DNA from: Mucidula mucida
Lineage: Eukaryota; Basidiomycota; Agaricomycetes; Agaricales; Physalacriaceae
Assembly (NCBI GenBank): GCA_015501055.1
Contig: JADNYV010000060.1
Location: 1-64,000 of the forward strand
Direction of reading: 5' to 3'
DNA length: 64,000 nt
Positions within the stretch are counted from its first letter, which is position 1. Every line of letters starts with the position of its first letter. The position numbers and the translations under genes are program-made. Positions 47,711 to 59,827 of this stretch are shown piece by piece. Under the pieces are notes generated by a model, which worked only from the letters and a program-made list of their open reading frames with translations, had not been told where the DNA came from and did no database searches.

Positions 47711-50700
47711 CGAATGCCAAGATTTGTTCGCCGTTGACGTCGTTCAAGACGAAGCCGATAACGCGTCTCACGTCCCGCTTTGATGCCTCTCGGCAAGACC
47801 CGGCCAATCACATTTGAGCTGTTCTGCACAACTCACTCGTTCAAGCGCTCTTTAGATGTTTATTTAGACCTTTAAAAGTGGAGTGCCAGGTATATCAATG
47901 CCCTTAGACTCTAATTTCCAGCGCGCTTTAGGAACCAAGTTCCGCGTACTCAAGCTTCATAAGTTCACGAATCTGAACTTGAGCCTTTCCAAGTGGTAGC
48001 CAAAAACGCTTGGTTTGGCAATGAGTCTTGTACTTGTACATAGTCGATACTGAGGACGAGGTTCGTATTATATCCCTACTATGAAGAGTACATGCACAAT
48101 CAATCTCAATGCGAATCCTACGCGCGCAACGGACATGATACAAGCGGGCATCTTTCCTGAAATGATGGTAAGCGACTCGTCAAAGGTGATCCTCCTTCAA
48201 TAAAAATACAGGTGATCAAAAAGAAATTCTCCTGACAAACAGAATGCGTTCAAGCCTCACGAAAGAACTGGGTCTTCTAGACTGACACACCACAAGATGC
48301 AGTCCACGAAGTAGCACTCAAAAGGAAATCCGCTGTACTGCACATGTCGACACCATCGACGATCTATCAAGAAGGTGCCGTATGCAATGATAGTATGTGG
48401 GGACGACCGTGGCCCATGTCCGCCGAATTCAAACTATCGCGTATTCATCATAAAAAAATGAAGGATCGTCAGCTGAGATAACACATCACGAGTCGATGTA
48501 ACATACCATCGTCCTCAGAAACCTGAGCGAATTGAAACAGATCAAAATGATAAGAGAACACCACCAAGATATGCAGACAGAAATGTCGTAGCCTTGAACA
48601 CCTTCAACGCAGTCCAAGCAAGACCCTCGCTACCGACATGCGACTTGACGATGAAGCGCCCAGCATTCCCAATCAAAAAGAATCGAAAACGCGGTCCCAG
48701 CTCTCGTTCAAGGCGCATCCGTTCGCGAGGGATCCCCAGGACCTGCGAACAAAGCGTGTCTTCAGCACAAACGACGCGTCAAGAGGTGAAGGAAAACACG
48801 ACCCATGGCCTCCTCTTTATATATCCCGGCAGAATAGGGAATTTCATTCACGTACCGCTTGCAGGGGCAGCGCCGAAGAGTGCGGAGAGTTACCACACAC
48901 AGCCGTCTGGCGACTCGGATAAATACGCGAAAACATACGACAGAAATACAGATGCTGTCTCGAATAAGTACTGGGCCCGGTTCTTGGTGACGAGCTCTTC
49001 GCGGAGGTTTAGGTAAGCCTATTAATTTTGTGTTCGAGGATCCCTGTGGAATCGTGATGCGGTCCGCCTATTCTGTGGGAGTCTGGACTAGTGGGGACAT
49101 GGCAGGTCGGTCACAGTAATACCGGCTGATTTCGATGAATGGCGTCGTCGTGGTATTATGGGCGGCTGAGTGGTTACGCCACGCAAGGCCTACCTGTTCT
49201 ATTCAAGATTACCATTGAACTTAAAGATTATGGGGCCTCTAAAATCGGAATTCCTAGCTTTGCCAATTAATTTGCCTGTCGTCTAGTAAGCGTGGTATTT
49301 CCGTAGACTAGCGCGTTATCGATCATGAGGAAGTACTGTGAGAGTTTGCAAGACTGATCAAACACGGAAATGTGAATCCAGAAAACACTGAATGCATCCG
49401 CATGGCTTTGGCCGAAATAAATTGAATTGACTCACCTGAAATGAGAGAGAAGAGCTGTTACTATGAGGTGCAAATGTTGAATAGAACCACAAAGAAGAAA
49501 GTCCACTGACATTCATATTACTTCGGGCTTGTCATCGCATATTCCGGCGCTTACAGAGTACATCTGTATGACAAGAGAACCAAGCAGAATGGATGGTTTA
49601 TACCTGTTCAATTCTAAGTATGACCCTTGGGAATGTCGATCATCGGAAACTCTAGCGGTGGTATTTCAAACGTTGACGGGGACTGGAGCGATGCTAATCT
49701 CACCTGATTCTCGCAGAGTTGGTGTTATGCACATAAGATACCTGCGAAGAGAACACCAGAACGAAGAAACGAAATCGGTCAGCGGCGGTGAGCGACGGTA
49801 TGTGATTGAGAATATGTCGAGTTCCTACGCGAATGCAAACCCTGTCATCTACTAAAAACAAGCAGGATCAGAAACGAAGTCTTACGAGTTTTGTAACCCA
49901 ATACGGAAGACGCGAAAATGAGGAGTCCGACGTATTGAGGGAGACCTCATGGCGCCACAAAACGTCTGCTGCCTGTTGCTTCAGATATCTTCGCAAAGGA
50001 AACAACACTGGAAAAGGATACCTGATGCAATTTCTTCTGGATCAATGCCGTCAAAAGTACCGTCGCATCACACAGCGGCAACGGAGGATTGTCAAAAGGA
50101 GCTGAACTTGTTCCGCCTGCAGGAGATGAGGCAAGTTCCCGCGAACGAAGGCAACAGAAAGTCGAAGGAGACGAGAAACAGATGTTACGCAATACCGGTG
50201 GCGAGTTCACGGACCGTTGAGAGCGTTAGTAAGTTTACTCCTTGATTTGAGAACAACAACGGCGTTCTGACCTGCTAATATGAAAGATATATAGAGGCTA
50301 TCGTGTTCGCTCAGTCATGACACCCCAGGACGAGGAACTATTGTATAGACGAACCTGAAATCGAACGAATGCAAACTCAACGAAAGAGAACACAATTCTG
50401 ATAGAACTACTAGTACTCACAGTATCAGAAGGACATGAGATCATGAGATTCTCAACAACTGACAGATGCGGAGGATGAGGAGTGAACCATTTAGCCGACG
50501 GTCAAGGCGCGCCACTATCCAGGTGCAGATGAGACAAATTACATGCCGACAGTGAAAGGGCCTACAGGAAGTGTGAAAACGGCTTTAAATGGAACTGTAG
50601 GGTTAAATTAGGCTCCGTATGACAATGAGGGTGCCTCGTTCCGGCTAACGGGGTAAAATGTACAATCTGAAAGCCTCAGGAGATCCAGTAGGCCGAAGAA

Positions 50701-51067
50701 AGAAAGGAAGAAAAGCCCCGGTGGCATATGTTAGGTTTGTCTCCGTTGCTAGAGTAATGAGTAGGCCCGATAAGAGCCAGGTGGATCACCCGTCAGAGAG
50801 AGGCTAGGCCTCAAGCATTTCCAGTAATGGGCATGTCGCGCCACAACAAAAAGGCTGCCGAAAGACGTGGAATTTCTTAGCAGAGAGTCATCCAGTCGAA
50901 TTCATAGTATATAGTCCGACTTCTCCAGCAGTTTCTGGCCGAAAGAGATAGTCGACATGGTGGTTGGGTGTCAAGTTGATTATTCGTCGCATTATTTGCA
51001 ACGCGTGGCCACGTGACTCATCAGACTTCGCGTTTTACCTCCATCTGCTCCTTTTGTGCCTTGCGTC
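47711..51067. other. 3.3 kb without a recognisable gene
   Basis: Open frames at 48594-49016 plus, 49529-49855 plus and 49947-50210 minus are the longest, but they have no domain. On the minus strand 48920-49020 reads YLFETASVFLSYVFAYL, which looks like part of a membrane or helical protein. I could not extend it into a gene. Many GT-AG-like pairs occur, so a fast-evolving spliced gene cannot be excluded. Confidence 0.4.
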
Positions 51068-51543
51068 ATGAGTCGTTCTGAATCTGTTTCTGGACCTCGC
51101 ATTCCTCTCGAAAATTCCGCAGAGCTGGCTACCATCTGGACCTGCAACAAGCGACTGCCGACGGTAGACTCTCGAAAGGCGTGGTGCAAGGCGCGCAACC
51201 TAGACCGATCTTGTCAACCGCGATTTCTGGTGGATGGAGCGGTCTCGGGCGCGACGCAATGCCGAGATCCCTACAGACACATACGAATAGGAGATAGGCA
51301 CGCCACCGTACATCCCCCCAGCGCCCGGAGACAGCTCTCACGTACACCTTCCCTTATATCCTATCCATCAACGCCCGAACCCGAATCTCCTTCCTCAGAG
51401 CCCATGACCTCCGTCTCAGCGCTTCTAGCGACTCGGAGTTCTATTATGAGTCTCCCTTATTCCTCCCTGACAAATGCCACGAAGACGAATCACAAGCACC
51501 AGGACCGTACTGTTCGCAAGGCGCAGCAAACGACGACGAGTAA
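51068..51543 (+). pseudogene. Homeodomain-like transcription factor gene, frame-damaged
   Basis: The start MSRSESVSGPRIPLENSAEL is followed by IWTCNKRLPTVDSRKAWCKA, and DLVNRDFWWMERSRARRNAE then continues with IPTDTYE. The pattern (helix, turn, then a WF-WRRR-like recognition helix) resembles the small homeodomain proteins of basidiomycetes, where the usual recognition helix is VxxWFxxRR. The first two segments are in different frames, with the break at about 51202-51210. A TAG follows TYE. A Ser/Pro/Glu-rich segment (TPEPESPSSEP) lies in a further frame, and an acidic tail (FYYESPLFLPDKCHEDE) in yet another ends at 51543. Three frame changes within 480 bases mean decay, assembly errors or missed introns. 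Confidence 0.5.
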
Positions 51544-52596
51544 TTCACATGCAACTTGTGTCGATTATGGCCGTCCTTTCACCCCGGTCGATTTACAAGC
51601 TGTTCTGCCACTTTTCTGACGCATATATGCAGGTCCCACTCATGATATCAATTCGAAGTTGGAAGTTCTCTATCCGTTTTACTTCAAGACTCCTTCGCCT
51701 GCGAACGAATTAGCCGATCACTTTGCACCTTCAACACTGATCGCCCTGTCCTCTGGCAACTGTCTGCAATTTCTTTCGAAACATGCTATTCAAACTGCTC
51801 TTCGACCTAGCGCCTATCACACACGGAATTCCATGCTTATACGATCGAATGTATCCTGTGCCATGCTCCAACTAATATCTGGTACGATTGTTTTACGACT
51901 TTATGACAGCTTCGCTAACATACTAAGAAGGTCTCGGACAACACTGCTCTTTTCATTACTCGCTTCAAAGACATCATCAATGACTATATGCCTCTCGTCG
52001 TCGCTTGACTCGTTTTGAATGATAATGCTTCTCGTATGTATTCTCGCCCTAAGTTAGCAACGTCGTGACCTTACCAACCGTTCCTTAGGATGCTGCTCGA
52101 CACCCTGTGCTTGTTGCTTTAGACCTTGAGCTGTCTCTAAACCTACATTGCTGTATCTCTATTTTCTGTCTCGTTACTTAACGCAAAAACCCAGCAATCC
52201 AATTGAGGGAGAAGGATTAATGATGTATTCTGTCAACGGAACACCGAAAACAAAGTCTTCCCAGCGTATTGAATGTCGGCAGTCGCAACGATGATTGAGC
52301 TTCCGCGCCCGCTACAGCACGGGTTGACGTAGTTGTTTCCATGTCTGCTCTGTTCCCCGATGGTCTTTCCGGTTCGGCTCCACCAGAAAGCTACGCCGCT
52401 ACCGTCGTCGTAGACATCGCTCGAGGTAGTCTTGGAAACTCGGAACTGACTGAGGCTCATACAAAAGGCTCCGTAAAGGTTGGGGCGTCCCCCAGTAGCT
52501 GGCCTACCCACAACGCACTTAACGATCACTCACCATATTCTACGTCTCCTCACGCCACACGTTTAACGCCCACCCCCACCGTCCCAAATCAGTACC
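51544..52596. other. Intergenic, no gene recognised
   Basis: Open frames up to 119 codons (51659-52018 plus) have no motif. The last few hundred bases, rich in short A/C tracts, precede the start of the Tyr/Gly/Ser-rich protein and probably contain its promoter. Confidence 0.4.
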
Positions 52597-52887
52597 ATGC
52601 CCTCCTATATCAGCTCCGCAGGATCGAGCTACATGTACCCCGGTTATAGCAGAAGCTATTCCAGCTATGGCGCCCCGTCATACTACGGCGCCCCAGCAGT
52701 CTATCCCAGCTCTTACGGATATGGGTCGTCCCATTATCCTAGTTCATCCTATTACGGTGGATCGTCGCACTACAGTGGATATGGGTCGCAGCCCATAGTT
52801 GTCATGCCCTCATCGCGACACCGCCATCATCGTCACCACCATCACCACCACAGACATCATCGGTCGAGGGGGCTGTTCGGGTGGTAA
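52597..52887 (+). CDS. Tyr/Ser/Gly-rich small protein with His-rich tail
   Basis: This single-exon frame of 96 codons has no signal peptide or membrane segment. Residues 1-65 repeat short Tyr-Gly-Ser-Pro motifs (SSYGAPSYYGAPAVYPSSYG, YYGGSSHYSGYGS). A hydrophobic PIVVMP hinge follows, then a His/Arg block (HRHHRHHHHHHRHHRSRG) and the ending RGLFGW. This resembles low-complexity, phase-separating or metal-binding peptides, and similar short proteins ending in SRGLFG are seen in other fungi. Composition is strongly biased and codons follow it, so it could be over-called, but the defined end motif and the clean ATG at 52597 support a real gene. Function unknown. Confidence 0.65.
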   Translation: MPSYISSAGSSYMYPGYSRSYSSYGAPSYYGAPAVYPSSYGYGSSHYPSSSYYGGSSHYSGYGSQPIVVMPSSRHRHHRHHHHHHRHHRSRGLFGW

Positions 52888-52967
52888 CCACCTCGATAGA
52901 CGGAACATGTAGTATTTACCCATTGAAACTGTATAGTGTACCATCAAGATCTATAAACCTATATCTA

Positions 52968-53821
52968 TCACTCGGTGTCCTCGCCAGTGACTTTGCCTAA
53001 ATTCCGTTTGCGCCACATTGCAAGACCTTGCTCGAACACGTTGTGGTTTACACCGTTGGGTACGAGACAGAATGTAACACCTGAGAAACTGAGTAAGGAA
53101 CCGTTTCTTTTAGGATGTATGCGTACCCAAGGCCTCTACTTCGCGATTCCGGTGCTCATCGTCAAAGAAAAGCTATGCATACATTAAACACTATGGCGAA
53201 CTCGTAACGACAGACTGACCATCTCCGAGTACGGAATGCCGGTCTTCTCATGCAATTGCTTGAAGTGGGTTAGCTTGGAGCCTGCAACATCGGCGCATAA
53301 ACGGATTGAAAAGTAGCATAGTAAATACACGTACCGGGGTATATCTCAGCTTGATGGAAGTAATCAGCAGCCTTCTTTGGCCGCGCATCTTCAGTCTCTT
53401 TCGGGGGAATCAATAGCAACGAGAGACACTGCCGAGCTCTTCGCGATTTGATTAGCAGCAGGAAAACAAGTTCAATGAGTCGAGGCATACAACTTCGGAG
53501 CCGACGTGCGGGAAGCAGCTGCAACTACAACTTCCGCTGTATGAAGACGATGTAGGATCTGAGGCACATCTGGATAGAAGGAGATTGGGGAGTCATGTCT
53601 GATGAATGTTAGTTGCCATCTAGCTTAGTGAGATAGCAAACACCGACTTGTCCAGTACTTCGTTTAAAGTGTTCTTATGTCTATGCAGTGGTCCGGATAC
53701 ATGGGTATCAATCCAGAGATCCCACAGGGTATAGCTAGAAATGATGTTAATTAGTAGCTTGTATGCAAGTACGAACACACTCTAAATCAAAAGCAACAAG
53801 CTTGGGCATTCTAGTAGTCAT
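52968..53821 (-). CDS. Magnesium-dependent phosphatase-1 (HAD superfamily), spliced
   Basis: MDP-1 is a small HAD phosphatase acting on phosphotyrosine, sugar phosphates or protein fructosamine phosphates. The start MTTRMPKLVAFDL continues across an intron to DYTLWDLWIDTHVSG, giving motif I (DLDYTLW) with the nucleophilic Asp and the acid/base Asp. The second Asp codon is split by the intron. Motif II follows in SFYPDVPQILHRL and AAASRTSAPKL. Then come CLSLLLIPPK, ARPKKAADYFHQAEIYPG, THFKQLHEKTGIPYSEM, motif III/IV LFFDDEHRNREVEALG and the terminal VTFCLVPNGVNHNVFEQGL. About five short introns are removed and all junctions are in phase. This gene is intact, in contrast to its neighbours. Confidence 0.9.
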
Positions 53822-53966
53822 GATGATGATGGCAAGAAGAAAGCTGATATCTAATCTTATCTTAAGGATATTTGATGGTGTTGAAAACGCAAGGCATTGA
53901 TGCAATGAGGATTCTGCGTTTCGTTCTTACTTTCATCTGCTATTTGTATTTTTACGGTCATATCTA

Positions 53967-56242
53967 ATGTTTCGTTCCATTCCGATTCTACCACGACCAT
54001 CAGCTCGCCAACTCCAATCAGTCCTTTCTCTAACGATTCCGTGCCTTCGGAGCCTACATCTGACGGTCCGTTGCTGTGATTGCCACTAACCTGCCGTTTG
54101 CCTCATTTTCTTACAGAACAGCCAAATCTTGGCGCATTTACCACTGTGTTGAGGGAATGGACTCATCTACAGCCCTTTAGGAGACCCATAATCCTCCGAC
54201 AGCCCCCAGCATCCACTACCAACCCTCCCACTACTACTTCACAGTCCTCCTCTGTCACTCCTTCTGACCACCCTCATTCTGTACTCGACTCTGACGCCGA
54301 CATTCATCCGGATGGGTCTACCGTGTGGACTCAGAAACGAATTCTGTCCTATCTCAAGTCCGGCGATACCGAGACGGAAACAGACCAGGACGATGTATAT
54401 CACCACTCGGAGGACTCAAAGCAGAGGGAAGAAGAATACGACTCTTCTGGCACCGAAGGCGACCTCCAGCCCAGGACTGTCTACATTGCAGACGGGTCTG
54501 ACGAACTGGAAGTTCAATCCTCTCGCGGGACTGAAGGCGTCGATCTCGATTTAATCCATGACGATTCTGATCATGTCGTGCCGACGCTTGGATTTCAAGA
54601 AGCGCTCAGCTTTCTTGCCGACGAACGCGAGCGGCTGACGGCCCAACGAGGCTCGGTACCTACCTACAATGGCCGGTTGATGTCGTTGGCTGCGGCTGCG
54701 GGTTCGTGTTTGTCTTTTTAAAGCTCTTCGTATTCATGATTTTCTAGGAGAATCCAGACGTAAGCGGCGTCGACGGCGAACGAAAACGCCTCGTTCCAAG
54801 TCCACTGGACCACCTGCCGATGCTGACGCAGAGCAGGACGAAGATGAGACGTCCTCATCTTACGACTCTCGGTCCCGCAGTAGTCCAAGCACCAACAACT
54901 ACACCAGTAGCGGTGGGGAGGCTCTGATCCACACCGTGCCAGGAACACCGCCTCGTCGTCGACCAGGACGACTGCGTAGTACGAAGTCTACTCCCCAACT
55001 TTGGCCACCGGGAGATGAGACGCCTACACACAATAAAGTATTCATAGCAGCTGCCGATGACAGTCCTCGTGTAACGCAGTTGAAGGGGCTTGCGAAGAAG
55101 CTGCACCAGCTGTTTCCAGAGGATGGGAAATATCTGAAGTTTATCAAGTTTGGAACGCTAGATACAACTGAGACGAATACGACAGCTTTTCGGAATGAAC
55201 TCACAGTAGAATCTCTGGGAAGCTTTGTTGACACACGGGGTCCGCCTCCACAACAGGCGAATGAACGATTGATCCATGTATTTGTAGACCAGTGCGTTCA
55301 ACATCCTTACCGTTGGTCGTCAATTCCTGACCAATCACCCAGCTCCAATATTCTTATAGGACTATTAAGTTATCTGAAACGTTTTCCACATAAACATCCA
55401 CAATACTCTTCGTCTCAGAAGCTCCGCCATCTCTCCCACTCCGCTTTGACTCTTATATTCGAACGCGGTCGTCCCGTCACCCGACGCGTCCTCGTGGCAT
55501 CCTCCCCTCTCTACCAGCCTATGATTAGTGCTGAAAAGCTGGGTTTTGAGGTCCGAGTGTTCGCGCGGGTCCCGGACATGGGCGATGGTATGGATAGAAC
55601 GCCCCGACCGGGGATGGGCTTTGGGCACACGAGAAGCCACAGCGGGAGTTCAGGCATGAACGTTCCGCAGAACGGCAACGGGACTGGTGATGGCTCGGGA
55701 ACGCGGAGGAGATCTGGGAGTATAAACAACGTCGGTGGTAGTGGGCGAAGGAAGGGACATTCGAGGAAGGTTTCGGGGAGCACGTCTCCGGAGAACGAAC
55801 AGGGCGGCACGTCGTTCCCTCAGGCTTTCTTGAAGAGCTTGGGGTCGAGCGGGACTTCAGTGCTTTATCGTCGTCGCCTCCGTCACAGGGTAGCACGCCG
55901 CCCGCCCGAGTGCGGTATCGGGAACAGGGCGTGGACGAGCTTTTACAGCTCAAGTTGCACCAGGTCATTGCCTCCGTCGATGGAGCGCCGCCGCCTGGTA
56001 GCACGATTATCTTGGCAACAGGTGACGGGAATGTTGGCCAGTTCAACGAGGATGGTTTTGTTGGGGGCGTGAGACTTGCTCTCAAGAAAGGATGGAATGT
56101 GGAGCTATATGCTTGGGAAGTTGGTTTGAGTAAAGCGTGGAAGCGAGAATTTGGAGAAGGCAGCGAATATGATAAGATGCAGAAATTTAAGATCATAGGT
56201 TTGGAACAGTTCGGAGGGGATATGGTTGAGTTATATCACTAA
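53967..56242 (+). CDS. NYN-domain protein (PIN-like), one probable frameshift
   Basis: The protein has a long acidic/Ser-rich N-terminal region (STVWTQKRILSYLKSGDTE, then EGDLQPRTVYIADG), a basic nuclear-localisation-like stretch (RRKRRRRRTKTPRSK) and a C-terminal NYN/PIN-like ribonuclease domain. The NYN core has HVFVDHSNILIGLLSYL, where an intron splits the codon after FVD. It continues with LVASSPLYQPMISAEKLGFE, IILATGDGNVGQFNEDGFVG and LALKKGWNVELYAWEVGLSK, with the acidic residues of the PIN active site. Between about 55850 and 55862 one base is missing, so GTS and the Ser/Pro linker reach the VRYREQGVDELLQ part in different frames. The first exon is uncertain: an upstream frame (SSPTPISPFSNDSV) splices to EQPNLGAF, but I could not fix its ATG; 53967 is a placeholder. 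It probably cleaves RNA. Confidence 0.7.
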
Positions 56243-57611
56243 ATCTAATTAACATGCCAGATATATTGGGGGGGGGGGGGGGGGTGACTATCGTAGTTTT
56301 AGTCGTACTAAAGAATGTTGAGAATGATGAATGTTGTTGTACATGACTCACTGTTTCGTCTGACATCAACTTGTCCACCTGGACTGAAAGCATCCTGCGA
56401 CGGCCGCCACTTGCAAATTGTTTCTCGATACTCTTTCCAATCTGCCCCATTAGCCGCGGATCCCATGTCCTTAAATTCGAATACTGCGGTTGTCGTGGAG
56501 AGCGGTGCCTCACAGTCTCTGGAACGCCAATATCCACTCGAATAGAGCGCAGGCGTTCAAACTGAGAGCCTGACAGAGCGCCGTCCAGAGCATTCCAAAA
56601 TCCAAAGTCCTGCTCTGTATCGGGCCGCGATGTTCCCGCCAAGCTGACAATGAAGTGAATTATCTCGAGCTGACTGGCGGGGCGGCACGACCGGAAAGAG
56701 GCGAGGATCCATCGAAGACGGGTATGCTCGGCATGCCGACACCCCACATATGCACAGAGACGTCCCGCAGGTGCCCAATATCCAAGAGTTGGTCTAGGTT
56801 GACAGTCACCAGCCATTTATCTGCAATTCAAAGGGCCGTCAAATACAGACTCTGGTAGATACACAAGGAACGAACCATTGCAGAGATTTTGAGAGATGTG
56901 AATGTGCAGTTCCTGCAGAGAGTCCTTTGTATCGGCAAGCAAGGTTGAGAGAAGATCAAAGTCTCTGCCTTTTCCAAGATATACATGTACGCAGGTTAGT
57001 TGGTCCAGAGCACCCCGACATCTCGATAGCATCCTATAAATCCGTGTGTCACTGTCGATGAAATCAAGGCGCTCCACGGGGACGTGATCCTGGCGACATT
57101 CATAGTGGAAGTAGTCGGTATAGGTGGTCGAGGGCGATATATCGCAGTCAATGATGTCCAAATGACCGTGCTCCCGAAGACCTCCAAGACACCAGCAGAG
57201 ATTTTTAGCGGACTGAAACATTCCAGTGGCTATGCTCAGCGATGAGAAGGAGAGTCGAGATACATGTAAAGGAAACGTCTCCTGGACGCGTCGGAAGTTG
57301 GTTGATTCGAGTGCTACTTGGTTGAGATATGGGAACAACGATCCCGCGTGTGGGTTTAGGCCACAGACGACATGATCCCGAATATAGAGCTGTCGCACAC
57401 TTTGAAGGATGAGTGCCGACTCTGAGCAGGTCCCAAGGAAAGAATTTGGGTCGGTCTGATCTTGCGTCACTGTAACTGCACGAAAGAGATGGCGTCGCGA
57501 GCGGGGAAGAAATATGCTGGACGCGAGTGAGCACGACTTGAGCGCAGTTTTATCGTTGTGCAGATAATCGACGATCTCGTCGACTAGCTCTTGGGGTAAT
57601 GGACCAGACAT
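56193..57611 (-). CDS. F-box protein, one probable frameshift
   Basis: F-box proteins recruit substrates to SCF ubiquitin ligases. From the ATG at 57611, MSGPLPQELVDEIVDYLHND then KTALKSCSLASSIFLPRSRR and HLFRAVTVTQ form a clear F-box with the basidiomycete-type extension. The body is a leucine-rich, beta/alpha region (SLFPYLNQVALESTNFRRV, LDIIDCDISPSTTY, LTCVHVYLGKGRDFDLLSTL). An intron near 56830-56875 leads to NLDQLLDIGHLRDVSVHMWG. At 56719-56722 a one-base deficit separates MPSIP from RLRWILASFRSCRPASQLE. After that the frame runs through IIHFIVSLAGTSRPDTEQDF to a late stop at 56193, passing through the poly-G run and overlapping the NYN gene end. The true 3' end may lie earlier; the overlap is doubtful. 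Confidence 0.68.
56268..56284 (+). repeat. Homopolymer run of 17 G
   Basis: A perfect G17 lies between the 3' ends of the NYN and F-box genes. Its exact length is unreliable in any assembly. It is read as Pro codons in the extended F-box frame. Confidence 0.9.
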
Positions 57612-57635
57612 CCTGATAGAGAAACAGTAAGCCAT

Positions 57636-58205
57636 GCTCCCAACGCACTAGAAGTACTAACCTGGGTGGATTTGAAATTTCTTGTAAGGTGGTTGAAGGT
57701 TTAAAGACTGAGAGGTGGAAGGTTGGCCTACATATAAAGGTATGAGGTCACACGTTGATCCGATATCGTGAAACGGTCATCCTGCCATGAACACAGGGAA
57801 TCCACACGGTCGTCAGCATACAGGATCTCGGGAGATGCGAGAAAAGACGCGATACTTCATGATGACAAGAGAATGACACAGACAGCCCTTTCTCAGGAAT
57901 GGCACGCGGAGGCGAAGGGCACTTGTGTTGAAGGTCATGAGTACTCCGAGTTGGTGTGTGGCCCAAGCCACCAGTACGAGCCTGAGCAACTGCTGAAGAT
58001 TCATTTGCTACTTGTGTGGGGGTATACCATGCCCGAGGCAAGTGAATGTCGAATTGGATCAAGGCTTCGCGTCGATGAGCGAGTTTCCCACGACTCTTCT
58101 CCTGATCGGACAGCCTTGCCAAGCGTTCCAACATGTTGAAAAGACGATACTTGAGCTACAAATACAGGATATACACGTATACATATACACAACTACTCCT
58201 CGTCT
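57636..58205. other. Intergenic, no gene recognised
   Basis: Overlapping open frames of 123 and 128 codons on opposite strands (about 57748-58139) have no domain. The region separates the F-box promoter from the 3' end of the Atg27-like gene. Confidence 0.4.
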
Positions 58206-59524
58206 TCACGCCGTACCATAGTTCTTCACCCGGCCGGTATCCATTCCGGGCCTCAGCGGAATATATCCATCCATCGGCCAATCATCGTCATCATCCTCGT
58301 CGTATGTATTAACCATCACATCCTCCTCGCCAAGGAGCCGAGAGTCCTCTGCCGCCCAATTAACCAAACGACCCTCGTTGACCCGGAAGTGATGGTTATT
58401 CCGTTTCTTGGACACGAACGGCCGCACCTTTTTCATCTCCAGAGGTAGACGAGTGATTCGCTCATATAACGGGGTAACATATCTGTCTATGAGATGCATC
58501 GGTGGGTAACAGATGACGTAGCCGAAGCCCAACATAATGATCCTATAAACAATCAGCATAATAGTAACTAGAGGAACGCCACTTACAACGCTATCAAGAA
58601 TACAGTTCCTGTCCACCGGCGGGAGGACGGCGTGGAAGGGGGTAAGAGCTCTGACTCATCCTCACTGGAATCATTGCCGTCTCCCTCACCATCGCTGGCT
58701 GCTAGAACAACGAGACTAGATCCTAAGTCTTCCTTCGGTATGCTACACCCGTACTTGGTAGCCCAAGTAAAGAAATGTACATCGTCCGCTTTACCGCTGA
58801 ACTCTGGGAAACTCAACAACTTAGTCTGTCCCGATTTTGATTAATCGGCCAACATCCTGGGGAACGAAATAAGTACCTCGTCCACATCAGGATTGCATAT
58901 GAACTCAATGCGAGTAAACTGTCTTCGGCCATGATAGTAGCCTCCCAGAAACTTGAAGTTGATGTGTCCTATGCGACATGAACAAGAGGGAGCATAAGGA
59001 CATGACAACTACCATTATCATCCACGTATACGCGACTTGTGGATTCCCTAGAACGCATTGAAGGAACGTTGTCAAACCCGGCAACACGAACAGGTTCTGG
59101 TTCGCCTACAGTCAAGCATATGTACATGAGATTCAATGCATAAAAGGTTCAAACTCACCAGTTGAATGAAAACATATCCACGATCCCGATTCACACTGCG
59201 TGCCCGTCGTATGAGTGACCTCACACCTACAACAATGAATATAACGCACACCGACATCAATCGTTTCGTCATTGCCCTCCTTATCATCAACTGCAGCCTC
59301 CGGAAAATCGAACCGATAGAAAGATTGATTATCCATCTGCTCGTGATCGTACGGGAACCCAAGCCAACTACCATCGGCTCTCTTTCGAAAATCGGGCACA
59401 CGTCGTACGAAAGCCCGTCCAGAGTGATAGAGCAATCCGATAGATGCCATGGCGGAACGATATAAGCAGCGTTTACGATGAAAGTACCCAAGATCGTGGC
59501 CAAGGAAGAGTGTACAAGCAACAT
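58206..59524 (-). CDS. Atg27-like type I membrane protein, one probable frameshift
   Basis: Atg27 is a Golgi-vacuole single-span protein with a mannose-6-phosphate-receptor-like lumenal domain that supports Atg9 trafficking in autophagy. From 59524, MLLVHSSLATILGTFIVNAA is a signal peptide. The lumenal domain shows LSDCSITLDGLSYDVCP, FYRFDFPEAAVDDKEGND, CEVTHTTGTQCESGSWICF, VYVDDNGHINFKFLGGYYHG and FFTWATKYGCS, with paired Cys as in Atg27/MRH proteins. A membrane span and the cytosolic tail (PFVSKKRNNHHFRVNEGR, acidic end to PLRPGMDTGRVKNYG) follow; the last two exons are clear. At about 59398-59404 one base seems missing in the CCC after DVC, because DFRKRADGSWLGFPYDHEQ is read in the next frame. 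Seven or so introns. Identity as Atg27 is by pattern. Confidence 0.68.
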
Positions 59525-59827
59525 GTCGGAAGCCTCGACTACAGCTAAGAGCGCTGTGAAGAATTGGCACTCGGATAAGAGGCCGTCCGGGTTGCTGGAG
59601 CGATAGTAAATATACTGATCAGTCCCTGTGACGCGACGCAGGCCCCAATCCAGATGCACGGGGCTCAGTAGGACCGGCTATTGGTGGAGAGCAAATTGCC
59701 TTGCGGAGAAAGCTCGTTGATGGATACAATTAAAAAGTGACATAACCCCTCTATCAACCTCCGATGGTATGCACTGTACAGATTAGCGCGTATCGAGCGT
59801 GCATGCAAAGAAATCTACCACGCGTAT

